From: Labedaea rhizosphaerae
Lineage (GTDB): Bacteria; Actinomycetota; Actinomycetes; Mycobacteriales; Pseudonocardiaceae
Assembly: GCF_004362825.1 (NCBI RefSeq)
Contig: NZ_SNXZ01000004.1
Span: 248,001 to 312,000 of the forward strand
DNA length: 64,000 nt
Direction: 5' to 3'
Part shown: positions 7,334-15,385 of the stretch, in pieces
Numbering within the stretch: the stretch's first letter is position 1
How the letters are laid out: every line of letters begins with the position of its first letter
The notes under the pieces: generated by a model
What the model saw: the letters and a program-made list of their open reading frames with translations, nothing else
Databases searched by the model: none
Told to the model about the DNA's origin: nothing
Made by a program: the position numbers and the translations under genes

Positions 7334-9178
7334 TTACTTCTTCTTGTCCTTGCCGGTCGGCTCATCGGTCGACAACGCCGCGACGAAGGCTTCCTGGGGG
7401 ACCTCGACACGCCCCACCATCTTCATGCGCTTCTTGCCTTCCTTCTGCTTCTCCAGCAGCTTGCGCTTGCGCGTGATGTCACCGCCGTAGCACTTGGCGA
7501 GGACGTCCTTGCGCATGGCGCGGATCGTCTCGCGGGCGATGATGCGCGACCCGATCGCCGCCTGGATGGGCACCTCGAACTGCTGGCGCGGGATCAGCTC
7601 ACGCAGCCGCGTCGCCATCCGGGTGCCGTAGCCGTACGCCGCGTCCTTGTGCACGATCGCGCTGAACGCGTCGACCGGCTCGCCCTGCAGCAGGATGTCG
7701 ACCTTCACCAGGTCCGAGGCCTGCTCGCCCGACTCCTCGTAGTCCAGCGACGCGTAACCACGCGTGCGCGACTTCAACGAGTCGAAGAAATCGAAGATGA
7801 TCTCGCCGAGCGGCATCGTGTAGCGCAGTTCGACCCGGTCCTCGGACAGGTAGTCCATGCCGCCGAGCTGACCGCGCTTGCCCTGGCACAGCTCCATGAT
7901 CGTGCCGATGTACTCACTCGGCGCGATGATCGTGCACTTGGTGACCGGCTCGAAGATCTCGGCGACCTTGCCCTCGGGCCAGTCCGACGGGTTGGTGACG
8001 GTCAGCTCGCCGCGGTCGTCCAGCACGACCCGGTAGACCACGTTGGGCGCGGTGGAGATCAGGTCCAGGCCGAACTCGCGCTCCAGCCGGTCGCGGGTGA
8101 TCTCCAGGTGCAGCAGACCCAGGAAACCGCATCGGAACCCGAACCCCAGCGCCGCCGACGTCTCCGGCTCGTAGGTCAGGGCGGCGTCGTTCAGCTGGAG
8201 CTTGTCCAGGGCCTCACGCAGGTCGGGGTAGTCCGAACCGTCCACTGGATACAGTCCGGAGTAGACCATCGGCTGCGGCTCGCGGTAGCCGGACAACGCC
8301 TCGGTGGCGCCCTTGCGCTCCGAGGTCACCGTGTCACCGACCCGTGACTGGCGGACGTCCTTCACGCCGGTGATCAGGTAGCCCACCTCGCCGACGCCGA
8401 GGCCCTGGCTCGGCTTGGGCTCCGGGGAGATGATGCCGACCTCGAGCAGCTCGTGCACCGCGCCGGTGGACATCATCCGGATCCGCTCGCGCGGGGTGAT
8501 CTTGCCGTCCACCACGCGGATGTAGGTGACCACGCCGCGGTAGGTGTCGTAGACCGAGTCGAAGATCATCGCGCGGGCCGGGGCGTCGGCCACGCCGACC
8601 GGCGGCGGGACCTGGCGCACGACCTCGTCCAGCAGCTCGGACACGCCCATGCCGGTCTTGGCCGAGACCCGCAGCACGTCCTCGGGCTCGCCGCCGAGGA
8701 TGTGCGCGATCTCCGCCGCGTACTTCTCCGGGTCGGCGGCCGGCAGGTCGATCTTGTTCAGCACCGGGATGATGTGCAGGTCGCGGTCGAGCGCCATGTA
8801 GAGGTTGGCCAGCGTCTGCGCCTCGATCCCCTGCGCGGCGTCGACCAGCAGGATCGCGCCTTCGCACGCGTCGAGCGCACGGGAGACCTCGTAGGTGAAG
8901 TCGACGTGGCCCGGCGTGTCGATCATGTGCAGCACGTGCTGGGCGCCGTCGAGGGTCCACGGCAGCCGCACGTTCTGCGCCTTGATCGTGATGCCGCGCT
9001 CGCGCTCGATGTCCATCCGGTCGAGGTACTGGGCCCGCATGTCGCGCGCCTGGACGACGCCGGTGATCTGCAGCATCCGGTCGGCAAGCGTGGACTTGCC
9101 GTGGTCGATGTGCGCGATGATGCAGAAGTTGCGGATCTGCTCCGGCGCCGTGAAGGTGGTGTCGGCGAACGTGCTCAC
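7334..9178 (-). CDS. lepA: Elongation factor 4 (LepA), ribosome back-translocating GTPase
   Basis: A 614-residue translational GTPase of full expected length. The G1 motif AHIDHGKST is near residue 24, the effector-loop and G2 region ERERGITI follows, G3 is DTPGHVDF, and G4 is VLNKIDLP. The EF-G-like domains follow, and the LepA-specific C-terminal domain is present ([29 protein letters not shown]), ending in a lysine-rich tail with GKDKKK. LepA remobilises stalled ribosomes and assists initiation or 30S biogenesis. The ATG at 9178 begins MSTFADTTF. This is the first backbone gene in the window shared with the M. tuberculosis lepA-valS order. Confidence 0.97.
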   Translation of the reverse strand: MSTFADTTFTAPEQIRNFCIIAHIDHGKSTLADRMLQITGVVQARDMRAQYLDRMDIERERGITIKAQNVRLPWTLDGAQHVLHMIDTPGHVDFTYEVSRALDACEGAILLVDAAQGIEAQTLANLYMALDRDLHIIPVLNKIDLPAADPEKYAAEIAHILGGEPEDVLRVSAKTGMGVSELLDEVVRQVPPPVGVADAPARAMIFDSVYDTYRGVVTYIRVVDGKITPRERIRMMSTGAVHELLEVGIISPEPKPSQGLGVGEVGYLITGVKDVRQSRVGDTVTSERKGATEALSGYREPQPMVYSGLYPVDGSDYPDLREALDKLQLNDAALTYEPETSAALGFGFRCGFLGLLHLEITRDRLEREFGLDLISTAPNVVYRVVLDDRGELTVTNPSDWPEGKVAEIFEPVTKCTIIAPSEYIGTIMELCQGKRGQLGGMDYLSEDRVELRYTMPLGEIIFDFFDSLKSRTRGYASLDYEESGEQASDLVKVDILLQGEPVDAFSAIVHKDAAYGYGTRMATRLRELIPRQQFEVPIQAAIGSRIIARETIRAMRKDVLAKCYGGDITRKRKLLEKQKEGKKRMKMVGRVEVPQEAFVAALSTDEPTGKDKKK

Positions 9179-9247
9179 TCAGGTCCCTTGCGATGCGGAT
9201 CGGCATGATTCAGGCATGGCCGTCCGCCATTGTCCCATGCTGGGCTG

Positions 9248-10144
9248 TCAGGCCAGGCGAGTCATGTCCACCGACACCTCGATGGCCGACGCGGCGCCGC
9301 CGGAATAGGTCCCCTTGAGCGGGGAGACGTCGCCGTAGTCACGCCCGATCGCCACCCACACGTGCCGCTGGCCGATCTCGATGTCGTTGGTCGGGTCGAA
9401 GCCCCACCAGCCCCCGGTCCAGGCCTCGATCCACGCGTGGCTCTCGCCGCGCACGGTCTCCCCGATGGCCCCGTCGGGCTTCGTGTGCAGGTAGCCGGAC
9501 ACGTAGCGGGCCGGGATGCCGATCGAGCGCAGCATCGCCAGCGTGAGGTGCGCGTAGTCCTGGCAGACGCCCTCACGGGCCTGCCACGCGTCGATCGCCG
9601 AGCTGTGCACGCCGGTGGTGCCCTGGTGGTAGGTCAGCTGGTCGTGCACCCACTCCGACACGGCGAGCACGGCCTCCATCGGCCGCCGCCCGGTGCGCAG
9701 CTTGCGGGCGATCGAGATCAGCTCCTTGTTGCGTGGCGCGTACCGGGTCGGCTCCAGCAGCTCGCCGTAGCGGTCGGCGATACCGTCACCGCGCAGGTCC
9801 GCCCAGGAGGCGTCGTCGATCGGCTGCACGTGCTCGGTGGTCTCGACCACGGACGACGCCACGATCTTGAGCTCGGTGTGCGGGGCGTGCAGGTCGAACG
9901 ACGTGACCTCGGTGCCCCAGTAGTCGGTGTAGCGGTAGGAGCGGGTCGCGGGCGTGGTCTCCAGCCGCGCGACCACGAGGTTCTGCCGCCGGTCGCTGCG
10001 CGGGGTGAGCCGCGCCTCGTTGTAGGACTGCACGACCGGCGCCTCGTACCGGTACCCGGTCGTGTGCACGACCCGCACGCGCCAGCTCACCGGGTCCATC
10101 GTGCCGGTCCTGGATTGCCGCACGGCCTCCGGGGTGGTCGTCAC
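9248..10144 (-). CDS. Transglutaminase-like cysteine peptidase-fold protein of the alpha-E/ATP-grasp operon
   Basis: A 298-residue protein with an N-terminal beta domain (WRVRVVHTTGYRYEAPVVQSYNEARL) and a transglutaminase-like core carrying the Cys-His-Asp triad: Cys in AREGVCQDYAHLTLAMLRSIG, His in GESHAWIEAW, and Asp in GFDPTND. This matches the Rv2409c family. The GTG start at 10144 overlaps the stop of the alpha-E gene by 4 nt (GTGA), which indicates translational coupling. In many bacteria the three-gene set transglutaminase/alpha-E/ATP-grasp is conserved; it is proposed to make and process a peptide or peptide-like product, but none is defined. Confidence 0.87.
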   Translation of the reverse strand: MTTTPEAVRQSRTGTMDPVSWRVRVVHTTGYRYEAPVVQSYNEARLTPRSDRRQNLVVARLETTPATRSYRYTDYWGTEVTSFDLHAPHTELKIVASSVVETTEHVQPIDDASWADLRGDGIADRYGELLEPTRYAPRNKELISIARKLRTGRRPMEAVLAVSEWVHDQLTYHQGTTGVHSSAIDAWQAREGVCQDYAHLTLAMLRSIGIPARYVSGYLHTKPDGAIGETVRGESHAWIEAWTGGWWGFDPTNDIEIGQRHVWVAIGRDYGDVSPLKGTYSGGAASAIEVSVDMTRLA

Positions 10145-11088
10145 AAGCTCACCTCCGCGTTGGTCCAGGCCACCCAGGGCACCGAGTGGAAGTACTGCAG
10201 CGCCACGGCTTCGCCGACGTCGCGGATGCACTGCTGCAGGCCCAGCAGCCGTCCGGTGAGGTCCTCGAGCAGCTCCTCCGGACGCAGGAACTCCAGCTCG
10301 CTGCGGGCCTTGCCGAGCAGCCGGGACGCCTCGGCCTTCGCCCCCACCCGGGTGCTCGGCTGGTTGTCGAGGTGGTCCAGGCACGACTCGGCCTGGCTCA
10401 GGGCGTGGAACACCGACCGCGGGAAGAGCCGGTCGAGCAGCAGGAACTGCACGACCCGGGTCGCGTCCAGCGCGCCGCGGTAGGTCCGCAGGTAGGTGTC
10501 GTGGGCGCCGGCGGAACGCAGCACGGTGACCCAGCCCGGCGACGACGGCTTGTCCCCCACCCGCGACATCAGCAGGCGCACGATCATGTCGACGCGTTCG
10601 ACGAACCGGCCGAGCACGAGGAACCGCCAGCCGTCGTCGCGGCTCATCGTGGAGTCGGCGAGCCCGGCGAACATCGCGGCCCGCTCCTCGACGAAGGAGA
10701 AGAACAGGCTCGGGCCGACCCGTTTCGCGGCCCGCTGGCGTTCCGGCACCGCGTTGTACATCGAGTTGATGCACTCCCACAGCTCCGTGGACACCACTTC
10801 GCGGGCCACCCGCGTGTTCTCCCGCGCGCTGCTGATCGACGACACGATCGAGCCGGCGTGCTCGCGCGACATGGCGACCAGCTCGGTCAGCGTCCACACG
10901 TCCAGCTCCATGCCGGGTGGCGGGGTGATGCCGAGGACGGTCAGCAGCTGACGGCTCGTCGCGTCGGCGTCGACCGTGGCGTCCTCGAGCAGTTGGTGCA
11001 CCGAGACGTCGAGGATCCGCGCGGTGTCGTCGGCCCGCTCGACGTAGCGGCCGATCCAGTAGAGCGATTCAGCGTTGCGTGCCAGCAC
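10141..11088 (-). CDS. Alpha-E domain (DUF403) protein
   Basis: A 315-residue all-helical alpha-E protein beginning MLARNAESLYWIGRYVERADDTARILDV, the family hallmark. It has the repeated helices GRFVERVDMIVRLLMSRV and QAESCLDHLDN. Biochemical function is unknown; the domain always accompanies a circularly permuted ATP-grasp and a transglutaminase-like protein, as here. The start codon is 10 bp after the ATP-grasp stop, and its own stop overlaps the transglutaminase start. It corresponds to Rv2410c of M. tuberculosis. Confidence 0.9.
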   Translation of the reverse strand: MLARNAESLYWIGRYVERADDTARILDVSVHQLLEDATVDADATSRQLLTVLGITPPPGMELDVWTLTELVAMSREHAGSIVSSISSARENTRVAREVVSTELWECINSMYNAVPERQRAAKRVGPSLFFSFVEERAAMFAGLADSTMSRDDGWRFLVLGRFVERVDMIVRLLMSRVGDKPSSPGWVTVLRSAGAHDTYLRTYRGALDATRVVQFLLLDRLFPRSVFHALSQAESCLDHLDNQPSTRVGAKAEASRLLGKARSELEFLRPEELLEDLTGRLLGLQQCIRDVGEAVALQYFHSVPWVAWTNAEVSL

Positions 11089-11098
11089 CGGATCCTCC

Positions 11099-12682
11099 TC
11101 ACTGCTGCTGTTGTTGCTGTTGCTGCGCCGAGGTCAGCTCGGGCCCGCGTTCGGGAGCGCTCTCCTCCTGCGGGGTGCCGAGCCGCTGCCCGCTCAGCTC
11201 CGGGTCCACAGTGGACGACCGAGCGGCCAGCACCCAGGTGTCCTTGGAACCGCCGCCCTGCGAGGAGTTCACCACCAGCGAGCCTTCCGGCACCGCGACC
11301 CGCGTGAGGCCGCCGGGCAGCACGAACACCGACTTGCCGTCGTTGACGGCGAACGGCCGCAGGTCCACGTGCCGCGGTTTGAGCCGTTGCCCCACCTTGG
11401 TCGGCACGGTCGAGAGCTGCACGAGCGGTTGCGCGATCCAGCCACGCGGGTTGGCCCGCACGCGCCTGCGGATGGCGGCGAGTTCCTTGGCGCTGGCGTC
11501 CGGGCCGAACACGATGCCGTAGCCGCCGGAGCCCTCGACCGGCTTGATCACCAGCTCGTCGGCGTGGTCGAAGACGTACTGGCGCTCCTCGCGCAGCCAG
11601 CAGCGGTAGGTGTCGACGTTGGGCAGCAGCGGCGCCTCGTCCAGGTAGTACTTCAGGATCTCGGGCAGGTAGGTGTAGACGAGCTTGTCGTCGCCGACGC
11701 CGTTGCCGACCGCGTTCGCGATCACGACGTTGCCCGCGCGGGCCGCGTTGATCACCCCGGCGACGCCGAGCACCGAGTCGGGCCGGAACTGCACGGGGTC
11801 GAGGTACTCGTCGTCGATGCGCCGGTAGATCACGTCGACCTGGCGCTCGCCCTCGGTGGTGCGCAGGTAGATCACGTTGTCGCGGCAGAACAGGTCACGG
11901 CCCTCGACCAGCTCGACGCCCATCAGCCGGGCCAGCAGCGAGTGCTCGAAGTAGGCCGAGTTGTGCACCCCGGGCGTGAGCACGACGACGGTCGGATCGG
12001 CGACGTTCGGCGCGGCCGCCGCGCGCAGCGCACGCAACAGGTGCACCGCGTAGTCGCCCACCGCCCGCACCCGGTGCTTGGCGAACAGGTCGGGAAAGAC
12101 CCGCGCCATCGTGCGCCGGTTCTCCATCACGTAGGACACCCCGGACGGCGAGCGCAGGTTGTCCTCCAGCACCCGGAACGTGCCGTCCTCGTCGCGCACC
12201 AGGTCGACGCCCGAGACGTGGATGCGCACGCCGTTGGGCGGCGAGACGCCGGCGGCCTGGCGGTGGAAGTGCGCGCAGGAGGTGATCAGGCGGCGGGGCA
12301 GCACGCCGTCGCGGATGATCTGCTGGTCGCCGTAGATGTCGGCGAGGAACGCCTCGAGGCCGCGCACCCGCTGCACGATCCCGCGTTCGAGCTTGGCCCA
12401 CTCCCCCGCCGTGATCACCCGCGGGATCAGGTCGAGCGGGAACGGGCGCTCCTGACCGGACAACGAGAACGTGATGCCCTGGTCGACGAGCGCGCGGTCC
12501 AGCGCCTCCGCCCGGGTCGCGAGGTCAGCGGGCTTCGACGGCGAGAGCGAGTCGTACAACCGGCGATAAGCGCTGCGCACGGTCGAATCCGCGGCGAACA
12601 TCTCGTCGAAGGCGCCCGCGTGCGGCCGCTTCGGGTCGAGGTAGTTGTCGAACAGATCGCCGTTGCCGCTCGCCCGGTTCAT
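11099..12682 (-). CDS. Circularly permuted type 2 ATP-grasp protein
   Basis: A 527-residue protein of the DUF404/DUF407/CP-ATP-grasp family (Rv2411c type). Recognisable stretches are GDQQIIRDGVLPRRLITSC, VRIHVSGVDLVRDEDGTFRVLEDN, VVVLTPGVHNSAYFEH and the ATP-grasp core ELVIKPVEGSGGYGIVFG. Such enzymes ligate a carboxylate to an amine, but no substrate is known for this group. The ATG at 12682 (MNRASGNGDLF) is preferred; an in-frame ATG at 12715 adds 11 residues. The C-terminus ends in eight consecutive glutamines, coded by mixed CAG/CAA codons at 11102-11125, which is unusual for an actinomycete enzyme. It is first in a three-gene operon with alpha-E and transglutaminase. Confidence 0.88.
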   Translation of the reverse strand: MNRASGNGDLFDNYLDPKRPHAGAFDEMFAADSTVRSAYRRLYDSLSPSKPADLATRAEALDRALVDQGITFSLSGQERPFPLDLIPRVITAGEWAKLERGIVQRVRGLEAFLADIYGDQQIIRDGVLPRRLITSCAHFHRQAAGVSPPNGVRIHVSGVDLVRDEDGTFRVLEDNLRSPSGVSYVMENRRTMARVFPDLFAKHRVRAVGDYAVHLLRALRAAAAPNVADPTVVVLTPGVHNSAYFEHSLLARLMGVELVEGRDLFCRDNVIYLRTTEGERQVDVIYRRIDDEYLDPVQFRPDSVLGVAGVINAARAGNVVIANAVGNGVGDDKLVYTYLPEILKYYLDEAPLLPNVDTYRCWLREERQYVFDHADELVIKPVEGSGGYGIVFGPDASAKELAAIRRRVRANPRGWIAQPLVQLSTVPTKVGQRLKPRHVDLRPFAVNDGKSVFVLPGGLTRVAVPEGSLVVNSSQGGGSKDTWVLAARSSTVDPELSGQRLGTPQEESAPERGPELTSAQQQQQQQQ

Positions 12683-12727
12683 TTCCGCATCTTGTCCCAA
12701 GCAGACGCGGTTCACCAGGCTTGACGA

Positions 12728-14344
12728 TCATCGACACCGCGCGTTAACAGTACGATCGCCGGTGACCCACCCGTGCGCCGTGACCAGCGTGCGGTCCAGG
12801 CAGCGGCCGGTGTCGTCGAGCCCGCGCCACCGTTCGCTGGACTGGCCGTCGGCGTAGGTCAGCTGGCCGTTCGTGCGACCGAACCCGCCGCTGGTGTCGA
12901 TCTGGTCGTCGCTGAACGCGAGCAGCCTCCCGTGACCGAGCTCCGTGCGCAGGACGCGTCCCATGTGGACGGTCGCGTCGATGCGGTAGTTGTTCGAGTC
13001 GGTGTAGGCCGTGGTGGAGTCGGCGTCGAGGGTGAAGCCGAACCGGTCCGTGCGGCCGTTGGCGGTGTAAGCGCCGTCAACGCGGTGGGTGGTCTGCTGG
13101 CGGGCGGCGCTGTCGGTGAGGCTCGTGGTGTTGGCGAAGGTCCACTGGCCGCCCGCCTTCACGGTGATCCGCCCTTGCGAGGTGTGCAGGACGCCCTCGG
13201 TGTGCCAGCTGCGGTCGACGGTGGTCGTGGCCGTGACGTCGATCCCGGTGCCGGTGAGGTCGGTGTGCACCTGCGCCTCGGGGACGTCGGCGGTGCGCAG
13301 TTCGCCGGTGACCCGCTTGGTGTGCGGATCGGTCGTGGCGAAGAGGTTCCCGCCCAGCGTCCAGACGTCGACGATGCCCTTCGGCGGCGTCAGCGTGATC
13401 GTGTGCGCCTTGCCGTCGGTCAGCGTGCCGATGAAGGGACTCAGGTCGATCGTGTACGGCAGCGTGACGATCGCGTCGATGGCGGAGATCGGGCGCCACA
13501 GCATCGGCGCGACGCCGCCGGTGTAGATGGTCGGGTACGGCATGACCGCGCCGGCCGGGTGGCCGTCCACGGCCACGTCGACCTCGCGGTAGGTGCCGCC
13601 GCCGCAGAGCCCGGCGTCGGGGTTGCCCTGGCTGACCGAGGTGGGCACGTTCGACCACCAGAACTCCTCGCAGCCGCCGCCGCGGGCGTAGATCTCGGCG
13701 GTCAGCTTGGCGGTGTTGCCGGGCACGGTGACCTGGGCGTTGTAGGTCTGACCGTCGCCCAGCGCCTGCCAGCCGGGGCTGTTGTGGTCGGCCGCGAGCG
13801 GGAGCACCTTGTCGGCCTGGCGCGGTGCCGGGTGGTGCCGGTCGGCCTTGAAGTAGGTGATCGTGACCGTGACGTCGTAGGGGCCGGTGTAGGTGTCGTT
13901 GACGATGTTGCCGAGGTCGACCACGAACGGTTGCGCCTGGTGCAGCAGCGGGCTGAACTCGGTGATGTCCTTGTCGAAGTGCCAGGTGATGCCGGTCGGG
14001 TCGGGCTCGGGTGTGGAGGTGCGCGCGACCTCGGCGCCGCCGATCCAGATGCCCGCGAGCCGGTCGTACTGGCGGCCCGCGCTGGACGCGGTCCAGTCGA
14101 GGACGACCTTCGTCCAGTCGCCCGCACAGCTGCTCGGCGGCGTGAGCGTGCCGACGTAGGGCTGGCCGTAGGAGTTGGCGAAGACGTGGTGCATCGCGGT
14201 GACCGTGCAGGAGTCGGTCGCCGGGCGGCTCACCGACGGCAAGGCCTGCAGCGGGTCCTGGTAGTCGGTGACCACCGTGTCCGCGGTGGCTTGGGTGGCT
14301 CCGAGGAGCAGGAACGCGGCGGTGGCGATCAGGAGTCGGCGCAC
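12728..14344 (-). CDS. Secreted PNGase A-like peptide-N4-asparagine amidase
   Basis: A 538-residue exported protein. The GTG start at 14344 gives a clear signal peptide ([21 protein letters not shown], cleavage near residue 21). The mature part resembles the plant/fungal PNGase A family: [57 protein letters not shown] near the start, then the C-terminal beta-sandwich with WSFANTT-like motifs. Characterised members remove N-glycans from glycopeptides, so this enzyme may deglycosylate plant or fungal glycoproteins. The open frame upstream of 14344 overlaps the rpsT promoter and was rejected. It sits between the ATP-grasp operon and rpsT, an insertion relative to mycobacteria. Confidence 0.78.
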   Translation of the reverse strand: MRRLLIATAAFLLLGATQATADTVVTDYQDPLQALPSVSRPATDSCTVTAMHHVFANSYGQPYVGTLTPPSSCAGDWTKVVLDWTASSAGRQYDRLAGIWIGGAEVARTSTPEPDPTGITWHFDKDITEFSPLLHQAQPFVVDLGNIVNDTYTGPYDVTVTITYFKADRHHPAPRQADKVLPLAADHNSPGWQALGDGQTYNAQVTVPGNTAKLTAEIYARGGGCEEFWWSNVPTSVSQGNPDAGLCGGGTYREVDVAVDGHPAGAVMPYPTIYTGGVAPMLWRPISAIDAIVTLPYTIDLSPFIGTLTDGKAHTITLTPPKGIVDVWTLGGNLFATTDPHTKRVTGELRTADVPEAQVHTDLTGTGIDVTATTTVDRSWHTEGVLHTSQGRITVKAGGQWTFANTTSLTDSAARQQTTHRVDGAYTANGRTDRFGFTLDADSTTAYTDSNNYRIDATVHMGRVLRTELGHGRLLAFSDDQIDTSGGFGRTNGQLTYADGQSSERWRGLDDTGRCLDRTLVTAHGWVTGDRTVNARCR

Positions 14345-14532
14345 GACTGGCGACGCTAGTTCGCTCCCGGCGGTCGCGGCAGGGGGCGCGGGGGCGTTGC
14401 CGTTCCCAGAACTACCTGCTGTTACTCTTGACCGTCGGGTCGTGTGGCATTCCGTCATGGAGGAAGCCCGCTTCGGCGGGGCCATCACAACGCGGCTCGA
14501 CACCCATCGCGAACACTGAGGAGCACGCACGC
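14345..14532. promoter_or_regulatory. Intergenic promoter region of rpsT
   Basis: 188 bp between the divergent PNGase-like gene and rpsT. It holds a TACTCT box at 14425-14430 that could serve as the rpsT -10 element, and a small hairpin CCCGCTTCGGCGGG at about 14467-14480 in the rpsT leader. S20 is autoregulated at translation in other bacteria; whether this hairpin takes part is unknown. Confidence 0.35.
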
Positions 14533-14793
14533 ATGGCCAACATCAAGTCGCAGATCAAGCGGATCCGGACCAACGAGGCCGCTCGGCTTCGCAACAAGTC
14601 CGTGAAGTCCTCGGTGAAGACCGCGATCCGCAAGTTCCGCGAGGCCGCCGCCGCCGGTGACAAGGACAAGGCCCAGGAGCTGCTGCAGGACGCCAGCCGC
14701 AAGCTGGACAAGGCCGCCAGCAAGGGCGTCATCCACGCCAACCAGGCCGCCAACAAGAAGTCGGCGATGGCTCAGCTCGCCAACAAGCTCTGA
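14533..14793 (+). CDS. rpsT: 30S ribosomal protein S20
   Basis: An 86-residue, lysine-rich helical protein beginning [22 protein letters not shown] and ending [18 protein letters not shown], the standard S20 sequence and length. S20 binds 16S rRNA early in 30S assembly (5' domain and helix 44). The ATG at 14533 has GAGGAG about 9 nt upstream. The gene is followed by a strong intrinsic terminator. In mycobacteria rpsT lies next to holA; here 3.9 kb carrying a thioesterase and a helicase-nuclease separates them. Confidence 0.97.
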   Translation: MANIKSQIKRIRTNEAARLRNKSVKSSVKTAIRKFREAAAAGDKDKAQELLQDASRKLDKAASKGVIHANQAANKKSAMAQLANKL

Positions 14794-14804
14794 GCTTCGG
14801 CTCG

Positions 14805-14841
14805 AAAGCGGCGTCGTCCCAGGTGGACGGCGCCGCTTTTT
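14805..14841 (+). terminator. Intrinsic terminator of rpsT
   Basis: An inverted repeat AAAGCGGCG(T)CGTCC / GGACG(G)CGCCGCTTT with a short loop, followed by TTTTTG. It starts 11 bp after the rpsT stop and has the stem plus T-run form of a Rho-independent terminator. Confidence 0.8.
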
Positions 14842-14864
14842 GCGTTTCGGGCAGACTGCCGCTC

Positions 14865-15362
14865 ATGGAGCCGAAGCCGACATCCGCTGCCCGCACGTCG
14901 CTGTCCCACATCATGACCGCGGTCGACACGAACCTCCTGGGCACCGTGCACGGCGGCGTGATCATGAAGCTGGTCGACGACGTCGCCGGGGCGGTCGCGC
15001 AGCGTCACTCGGGTGGCCCGGCCGTGACCGCGGCGATGGACGGCATGACGTTCCTGGCGCCGGTGCGGGTCGGTGACCTGGTGCACGCGCACGCGCAGGT
15101 GAACTGGACCGGCCGGACGTCGATGGAGGTCGGGGTCCGGGTGGTGGCCGAACCATGGAACGAAGCGGGCGTGGCCCCGACTCGGGTGGCGACGGCCTAC
15201 CTGGTGTTCGTGGCGCTCAACCCGGACGGCTCGCCGCGTGACGTGCCGCCGGTGCTGCCGGAGTCCGCCGAGGACGAGCGCCGGTACCGGGAGGCGGAGA
15301 TCCGCCGCAGCCACCGCCTCGCCCGCCGCGACGAGATCCTGGCCGGCCGCAAGACCTCCTGA
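14865..15362 (+). CDS. Acyl-CoA thioesterase, hotdog fold (YciA/BACH-like)
   Basis: A 165-residue hotdog thioesterase. The first half has SLSHIMTAVDTNLLGTVHGGVIMKLVDDVAGAVA, with the conserved helix and the catalytic Asp in the LVDD segment. The second half has DGMTFLAPVRVGDLVHAHAQVNWTGRTSMEVGVRV, then TAYLVFVALN. The C-terminal 35 residues are charged and helical. It would hydrolyse acyl-CoA esters of unknown chain length in the cytosol. The start at ATG 14865 follows the rpsT terminator; a CAGACT box 7 nt upstream suggests a leaderless transcript. Confidence 0.88.
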   Translation: MEPKPTSAARTSLSHIMTAVDTNLLGTVHGGVIMKLVDDVAGAVAQRHSGGPAVTAAMDGMTFLAPVRVGDLVHAHAQVNWTGRTSMEVGVRVVAEPWNEAGVAPTRVATAYLVFVALNPDGSPRDVPPVLPESAEDERRYREAEIRRSHRLARRDEILAGRKTS

Positions 15363-15385
15363 AGACCCCTGACCACCCGAGAGGG

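Noticed and set aside
11102-11125. CTG/TTG run as a possible trinucleotide microsatellite.
   Set aside because: It is the in-frame coding of eight glutamines with mixed CAG/CAA codons at the end of the ATP-grasp gene, too short and irregular for an unstable repeat; kept as a coding oddity.
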